From Actinomycetes bacterium (lineage in GTDB: Bacteria > Actinomycetota > Actinomycetes > Actinomycetales > Microbacteriaceae), in assembly GCA_030425055.1 (NCBI GenBank), contig JAUHVN010000089.1, forward strand, positions 1 through 9,484: a stretch of 9,484 bases of DNA, written 5' to 3'. Both the position numbers and the translations under genes were made by a program. This document shows, one piece after another, positions 5,484-9,484 of this stretch (positions are counted from its first letter, which is position 1; the number at the start of each line of letters is the position of its first letter). The notes below the pieces were generated by a model. The model did no database searches, had not been told where the DNA came from, and saw only the letters and a program-made list of their open reading frames with translations.

Positions 5484-5753
5484 CTATTCGGCGTCGAGAT
5501 CCGTCTCGAGCAGGGCGACGAGTTCGTCGAGCGCCTTGTCAGCACCCTCCCCCTCGGCCTTGAGCGTCACGACGGTGCCGTGCGAGGCGCCGAGGCCCAT
5601 GAGCGACAGGATGCTGCCGGCGTTGAGATCGGGGCCGCCGGGCACCGCGATGGTCACCGGCACGGGCTGGGACTGCACCGCCTGCACGAACAGCTTCGCG
5701 GGGCGGGCGTGCAGCCCCGAGCTGCTCGCGATGGTGGCTTGACGTTCTGCCAT
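5484..5753 (-). CDS. ptsH: Phosphocarrier protein HPr
   Basis: 89 residues, the usual HPr length. The phosphorylation motif is SSGLHARP with the active His at residue 15, which accepts phosphate from enzyme I and hands it to EIIA domains. The regulatory-serine region reads NAGSILSLMGLG; Ser47 takes the place of the HPr-kinase serine, though no HPr kinase is seen here and most actinobacteria are not known to use that control. The start ATG has a strong GGAGGAG. It is the last gene of the fructose operon, 24 bases after fruA, so it is probably co-transcribed and induced with it. Enzyme I is not in the window. Confidence 0.95.
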   Translation of the reverse strand: MAERQATIASSSGLHARPAKLFVQAVQSQPVPVTIAVPGGPDLNAGSILSLMGLGASHGTVVTLKAEGEGADKALDELVALLETDLDAE

Positions 5754-5777
5754 GGCGTGTTCTCCTCCTCGGCGTTC

Positions 5778-7823
5778 TTACGCGGCGACGGGCTCGGCGT
5801 CGGCGATGGCCTCGGCCTGCTCCAGCTCGGCACGACCGACCCACTTCTTGAGGGCGATCACGGCGAGCGCGCTCACGACGGTACCGGCCGCCAGGGCCAC
5901 GAGGAAGCCCCAGATCGGGTTGATGGCGAAGAACACGAAGATGCCGCCGTGCGGAGCGAGCGACTCGACGGCGAACGCCATCGAGAGCGCGCCGGTGACC
6001 GCACCGCCCAGCATCGAGGCCGGGATGACCCGCAGCGGGTCGGCGGCGGCGAACGGGATCGCACCCTCGCTGATGAACGCGGCGCCGAGCAGCCATGCGG
6101 CCTTGCCGTTCTCGCGCTCCACCGGCGGGAACAGCGGACGGGCGAGCACCGTCGAGGCGAGGGCCATCGCGAGCGGGGGCACCATGCCGGCGGCCATGAC
6201 CGCGGCCATGATCAGGTACGGCGTGGTGTTGGTCGCCGACGCGGCGGCGAGGCCCGTGGTGGCGAAGACGTACGCGACCTTGTTGACGGGGCCGCCGAGG
6301 TCGAAGCACATCATGAGGCCGAGGATCACGCCGAGCACGATGACGCCGGTGCCGCTGGCGGCCAGGCTGTTCAGCCAGTCGGTGAGCCACAGCATGAGGG
6401 TCGCGATCGGGCGGCCCAGGAACAGCACCATGAGTCCCGACGCGAAGATCGAGCCCAGCAGCGGGATGATCACCACGGGCATGAGGCCCCGCAGCCAGCG
6501 CGGGGCGGGCAGCCGCCCGAGCCACCAGGCGATGAATCCGGCGAGCAGACCGCCGACGATGCCGCCGAGGAAGCCCGCGTTCATCAGCACCGCGACCGCG
6601 CCGGCGACGAAGCCGGGCGCGATACCCGGGCGGTCGGCGATCGCGAAGGCGATGAACCCGGCGAGCACCGAGACGATGAAGCCCATGCTCGTCGCACCGA
6701 TGACGAAGGCCACCGACCCGAGGTACTGACCGATTCCCCCGGCGGGCAGCGCCCACAGCGAGTTCTCGATGACGACGGTGAAGGCGTCGTCGGTGACGTC
6801 GTAGCCGCCGAGCAGGAAGCCCAGTGCGATCAGCAGACCGCCGCCGGCGACGAACGGGATCATGTAGCTCACACCGGTGAGCAGCCAGCGCTGGATGCGG
6901 GCGCCGACCGACACCGGCGCGGCGGCCGCGGCTGCCCCTGCTGCGGCCGCGGTTCCCGACACGCGCGTCGCGTTCGGGTCGGCCGCGGCGGCGAGCGCCT
7001 CGTCGATCAGCTGCTTCGGGTGCTCGATGCCACGCTTGACACCCGAGCGCACGACCGGCTTGCCGGCGAATCGAGCGATCTCGCGCACGTCGACGTCGGT
7101 CGCGAAGATGACGGCGTCGGCGTCGTCGATGACCTGCCGCGGCAGCGCCTGATAGCCGCTCGAGCCCTGTGGCTCGACGACGAGGTCGACGCCGGCCTCC
7201 TTGCCCGCGGCCGTCAGCGCGTCCGCGGCCATGAAGGTGTGGGCGATGCCCGTGGCGCACGAGGTGACCGCGACGATCCGCGGGGTGCGTCCATCGATCG
7301 CGGGGCCGGATGCCGCGGCCCCGGTGGCGGGCGTGGTGGCAGCCGCCGCGGGCGCCGCCGTCGGCGCGGCGTCGCCAGAGATCGCGTCGTCGACGATGCG
7401 CACGACCTCTTCGTTCGTGGTCGCCGCGCGAAGACCCGAGGTGAAGTCGTCGCGCATCAGGCTGCGCGCGAGCCGCGAGAGCACCGCGAGGTGCTCCTCG
7501 GCGGCGGTGTCGGGTGCCGCGATCAGGAAGACGAGGTCGGCCGGGCCGTCGTCGGCGCCGAACTCGACGCCGGGCTTCAGCCGGGCGAAGGCGAGGGATG
7601 CCTGCGTGACGGCGGCGCTCTTGGCGTGCGGGATCGCAATGCCGCCGGGCAGGCCGGTCTCGTCCTTCTGCTCGCGCGCCCACGCGTCGGCGAAGAGGGC
7701 CTCTCCGTCGCTCGCGCGGCCCTGCTCGGCGACGCGCGCGGCCAACGAGCGGATGACCGCGGCCTTGTCGTCGCCGAGGTCCGCGTCGAGGCTGACGAGG
7801 CCTGTGGTGATGGTGTCGGACAT
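5778..7823 (-). CDS. fruA: PTS fructose transporter subunit EIIABC
   Basis: 681 residues in the order A-B-C. EIIA occupies about 1-148 with active His66 in GGIAIPHAKS. An Ala/Pro/Thr-rich linker (150-178) leads to EIIB (about 181-285) with the phospho-cysteine Cys189 in AVTSCATGIAHTFMAA. A second, alanine-rich linker (286-304) leads to the membrane EIIC domain (about 308-660), with many hydrophobic helices and the conserved MMCFDLGGPVNKVAY and ISEGAIPF stretches. Phosphate passes HPr -> His66 -> Cys189 -> fructose, which enters as fructose-1-phosphate. The start has GGAGGT eight bases upstream. It lies 36 bases after fruK and 24 before ptsH, so it is the third gene of the operon. All key residues are present. 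Confidence 0.96.
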   Translation of the reverse strand: MSDTITTGLVSLDADLGDDKAAVIRSLAARVAEQGRASDGEALFADAWAREQKDETGLPGGIAIPHAKSAAVTQASLAFARLKPGVEFGADDGPADLVFLIAAPDTAAEEHLAVLSRLARSLMRDDFTSGLRAATTNEEVVRIVDDAISGDAAPTAAPAAAATTPATGAAASGPAIDGRTPRIVAVTSCATGIAHTFMAADALTAAGKEAGVDLVVEPQGSSGYQALPRQVIDDADAVIFATDVDVREIARFAGKPVVRSGVKRGIEHPKQLIDEALAAAADPNATRVSGTAAAAGAAAAAAPVSVGARIQRWLLTGVSYMIPFVAGGGLLIALGFLLGGYDVTDDAFTVVIENSLWALPAGGIGQYLGSVAFVIGATSMGFIVSVLAGFIAFAIADRPGIAPGFVAGAVAVLMNAGFLGGIVGGLLAGFIAWWLGRLPAPRWLRGLMPVVIIPLLGSIFASGLMVLFLGRPIATLMLWLTDWLNSLAASGTGVIVLGVILGLMMCFDLGGPVNKVAYVFATTGLAAASATNTTPYLIMAAVMAAGMVPPLAMALASTVLARPLFPPVERENGKAAWLLGAAFISEGAIPFAAADPLRVIPASMLGGAVTGALSMAFAVESLAPHGGIFVFFAINPIWGFLVALAAGTVVSALAVIALKKWVGRAELEQAEAIADAEPVAA

Positions 7824-7859
7824 GGTGGGTGACCTCCAGTGGTCGGGGTGGTGAGGGGT

Positions 7860-8804
7860 TCAGGTCAGGGTGCGGACTGCGACCTCGCCGGTCGGCAGGT
7901 CGTCGGGTCGCGGAGGCTGCGTGCCGGCCAGCGCGGCTGCGGCGGATCCGTAGCGGATCGCCTTCTCGAGCCGCGCAGGCGGCGCTGCGCCTTCGAGCGA
8001 GGCGAGCAGGTAGCCGGCGAGCGAGCTGTCACCCGCGCCGACGGTGCTCGCGACGGTGATCGGGGGCGGTGTTCCGACCCAGGCGCCGTCGGCGTCGACG
8101 AGGAGCGCTCCGCGTGCGCCGAGGGTGACGAGCGCGGCCGCCGCGCGGGCGGGCACGAGCTCGCGAGCGATGCGCTGGATCTCATCGGGCGCGGCATCCG
8201 GATCGATGTCGCTGCCCACGAGCTCGGCCAGCTCCTCGTCGTTGGGCTTGATGAGGTCGGGGCGGGCCTCCGCGACGACCGCGGTCAGCGCCGCGCCGGA
8301 CGTGTCGACCGCGATGCGCGGCGCACGATCGCCCAGGGCACCGCGCACGGCGGCGATCACATCGACGTAGAAGTCGTCGCCGGCGCCGGGAGGCAGCGAT
8401 CCGGCGAGTGCGAGCCACGCGGCGCCCTCGCTGGCGGCGACCACGGCGGCGATGAGGGCGGAACGATCGGTCGCGCGCAGCGCGGCCCCGGGAAGGTTCA
8501 GCTTGGTGGTCGTCCCGGCCGGGTCGGTGATGGTGAGGTTCGCCCGTACATGGCCGGTGATCGGCACGCGCCGTGCCGGCAGGCCGGTCGCGCGCAACGC
8601 AGCGTCGAACGGGTCGCCGTCGGCGAGCGGCAGCACCGCCAGCGTGTCGATGCCGGCGACCGCCGCGACGCGCGCGACGTTGATGCCCTTGCCGCCCGGG
8701 TCTTCGCGCGACGACGATGCGGCCTGCACCTCGCCTGGGCGCAGCGGCTCCTCGAGCAGGATGGCGCGGTCGAGCGACGGATTCGCGGTCAGAGTGACGA
8801 TCAT
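7860..8804 (-). CDS. fruK: 1-phosphofructokinase
   Basis: 314 residues of the PfkB/ribokinase family, normal length. Visible motifs are TANPSLDR near the start (6-13), DPGGKGINVAR (35-45, substrate binding), GSLPPG (135-140), KPNDEE (186-191) and the anion-hole/catalytic TVGAGDS (254-260) with the base Asp259. It phosphorylates the fructose-1-phosphate delivered by FruA to fructose-1,6-bisphosphate. TANPSLD with GGKGINVA points to FruK rather than to tagatose-6-phosphate or ribokinase relatives, and the operon partner agrees. Its ATG overlaps the stop of the upstream DeoR regulator by four bases (8801-8804), indicating translational coupling. Confidence 0.95.
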   Translation of the reverse strand: MIVTLTANPSLDRAILLEEPLRPGEVQAASSSREDPGGKGINVARVAAVAGIDTLAVLPLADGDPFDAALRATGLPARRVPITGHVRANLTITDPAGTTTKLNLPGAALRATDRSALIAAVVAASEGAAWLALAGSLPPGAGDDFYVDVIAAVRGALGDRAPRIAVDTSGAALTAVVAEARPDLIKPNDEELAELVGSDIDPDAAPDEIQRIARELVPARAAAALVTLGARGALLVDADGAWVGTPPPITVASTVGAGDSSLAGYLLASLEGAAPPARLEKAIRYGSAAAALAGTQPPRPDDLPTGEVAVRTLT

Positions 8805-9484
8805 GCGACGCGCACCTCCACGTCGTTCTCGGCGAGGGCAGCGGCGAGGTCCGCCCGGGGCGCGGCATCCGTCACGAGGACGTCGATGTCGGCGAGCCCG
8901 GCGAAGCGCACGAGCAGATCGGTGTCGAACTTGTCGGCGTCGGCGACGACGACGACGATGCGCGCGGCGGCGACGATGGCCGACTTCACGGCCGCCTCGT
9001 CGGGATCGGGGGTGCTGAGCCCGAAGTCGGCCGAGATGCCGTTCGTGCCGATGAAGGCGATGTCGGGGCGCAGCGACGAGATCTCGCGCACCGTTCCGGC
9101 GCCGACGGCCGCCGCGGTCGCACCGCGGACGCGGCCGCCGATGGCGGTGAGCGCGAGGCCGGGGATCTGGGCGAGGCTGCCGCCGAGAGTGAGTGCGTGG
9201 GTGACGGCCTCGATCCGTCCCGTCCCGAGGCGCGGCGTGAGTGCGGCGGCGACGGCGGCGGTCGTCGTGCCCGCGTCGAAGTAGACGGAACCGCGGAAGT
9301 CGGCGTCGAGCACGTCGGCGGCACGCTGACCGATCGCGGACTTCGCGGGGCCGTGCCGCAGCATCCGCTCGGTGAGCGTCGGCTCGACGGTGCTCGCTCG
9401 CTCGCGCGGCATCGCGCCGCCGTGGACGCGGCGTAGCGCTCCTGCGGCCTCGAGCTGATCGAGGTCGCGGCGGATGGTCTCGGT
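8801..9484 (-). CDS. fruR: DeoR-family regulator of the fructose operon (N-terminus beyond window)
   Basis: 227 codons are visible, open to the window edge; the start is outside. The first visible residues, TETIRRDLDQLEAAGALRRVHGGA, are the second half of the DeoR helix-turn-helix with its recognition helix and wing. The C-terminal sugar-phosphate-binding domain (ISOCOT fold) follows: DAGTTT (the D-x-G-[ST]-T phosphate loop), TNGIS, and a KSAIVAAARIVVVVADADKF block. Such regulators usually repress the neighbouring fru genes until fructose-1-phosphate or a similar ligand binds. Its stop overlaps the fruK start, so it is the first visible gene of the operon and probably autoregulated. The operator and promoter should lie past position 9484. 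The gene name is by context. Confidence 0.9.
   Translation of the reverse strand, partial: TETIRRDLDQLEAAGALRRVHGGAMPRERASTVEPTLTERMLRHGPAKSAIGQRAADVLDADFRGSVYFDAGTTTAAVAAALTPRLGTGRIEAVTHALTLGGSLAQIPGLALTAIGGRVRGATAAAVGAGTVREISSLRPDIAFIGTNGISADFGLSTPDPDEAAVKSAIVAAARIVVVVADADKFDTDLLVRFAGLADIDVLVTDAAPRADLAAALAENDVEVRVA

Noticed and set aside
5580..7832. Plus-strand open frame of 750 codons opposite ptsH and fruA
   Set aside because: Mirror of biased third positions in fruA; low-complexity and charged, no recognisable domain.
1..9484. Defence system, CRISPR array, IS element or prophage
   Set aside because: No repeats with spacers, transposase, integrase, nuclease or toxin-like frames were seen on either strand.

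Overview
The base composition (very high GC), the codon use, the strongly Ala/Arg/Gly-rich antisense frames and the gene content all suggest a high-GC actinobacterium. A member of the Microbacteriaceae, perhaps Microbacterium, is the best guess; this is an inference from style, not from a marker gene. There is no phage, IS, CRISPR or defence locus in the window. The most interesting material is cis-regulatory RNA and one broken junction.

Layout, left to right. Positions 3-146 (+) hold the last 47 codons of a GDP-L-fucose synthase. It runs straight into a 3'-truncated leuC on the minus strand (132-626), which keeps only the first ~157 residues and lacks the Fe-S cysteines. Upstream of leuC (627-775) is a compact leader: a 14-codon ORF with three consecutive Leu codons and two mutually exclusive RNA pairings, which looks like a leucine attenuator. 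Next comes a TerC/Alx-family membrane protein (776-1846, -), whose 5' leader folds like the yybP-ykoY manganese riboswitch (1874-1969). Divergent from it are an ECF sigma factor and a translationally coupled two-TM DUF4349 protein (2095-3758, +), followed by a secreted CHRD/SOD-like protein (3859-4533, +).

A strong hairpin terminator separates that gene from a convergent tRNA-Glu(CTC) (4593-4665, -). Then come a small metallo-beta-lactamase-fold hydrolase (4773-5411, +) and a second long bidirectional terminator.

The right 4 kb is a fructose PTS operon on the minus strand, transcribed fruR (DeoR-type, start beyond the window) -> fruK -> fruA (EIIABC) -> ptsH. HPr passes phosphate to the EIIA His and EIIB Cys of FruA, which imports fructose as fructose-1-phosphate. 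FruK makes fructose-1,6-bisphosphate, and the DeoR-type regulator probably senses the sugar phosphate. Enzyme I is not in the window.

The two linked regulatory RNAs (leucine leader and Mn leader) and the leuC/fcl junction are the parts that most deserve a second look.
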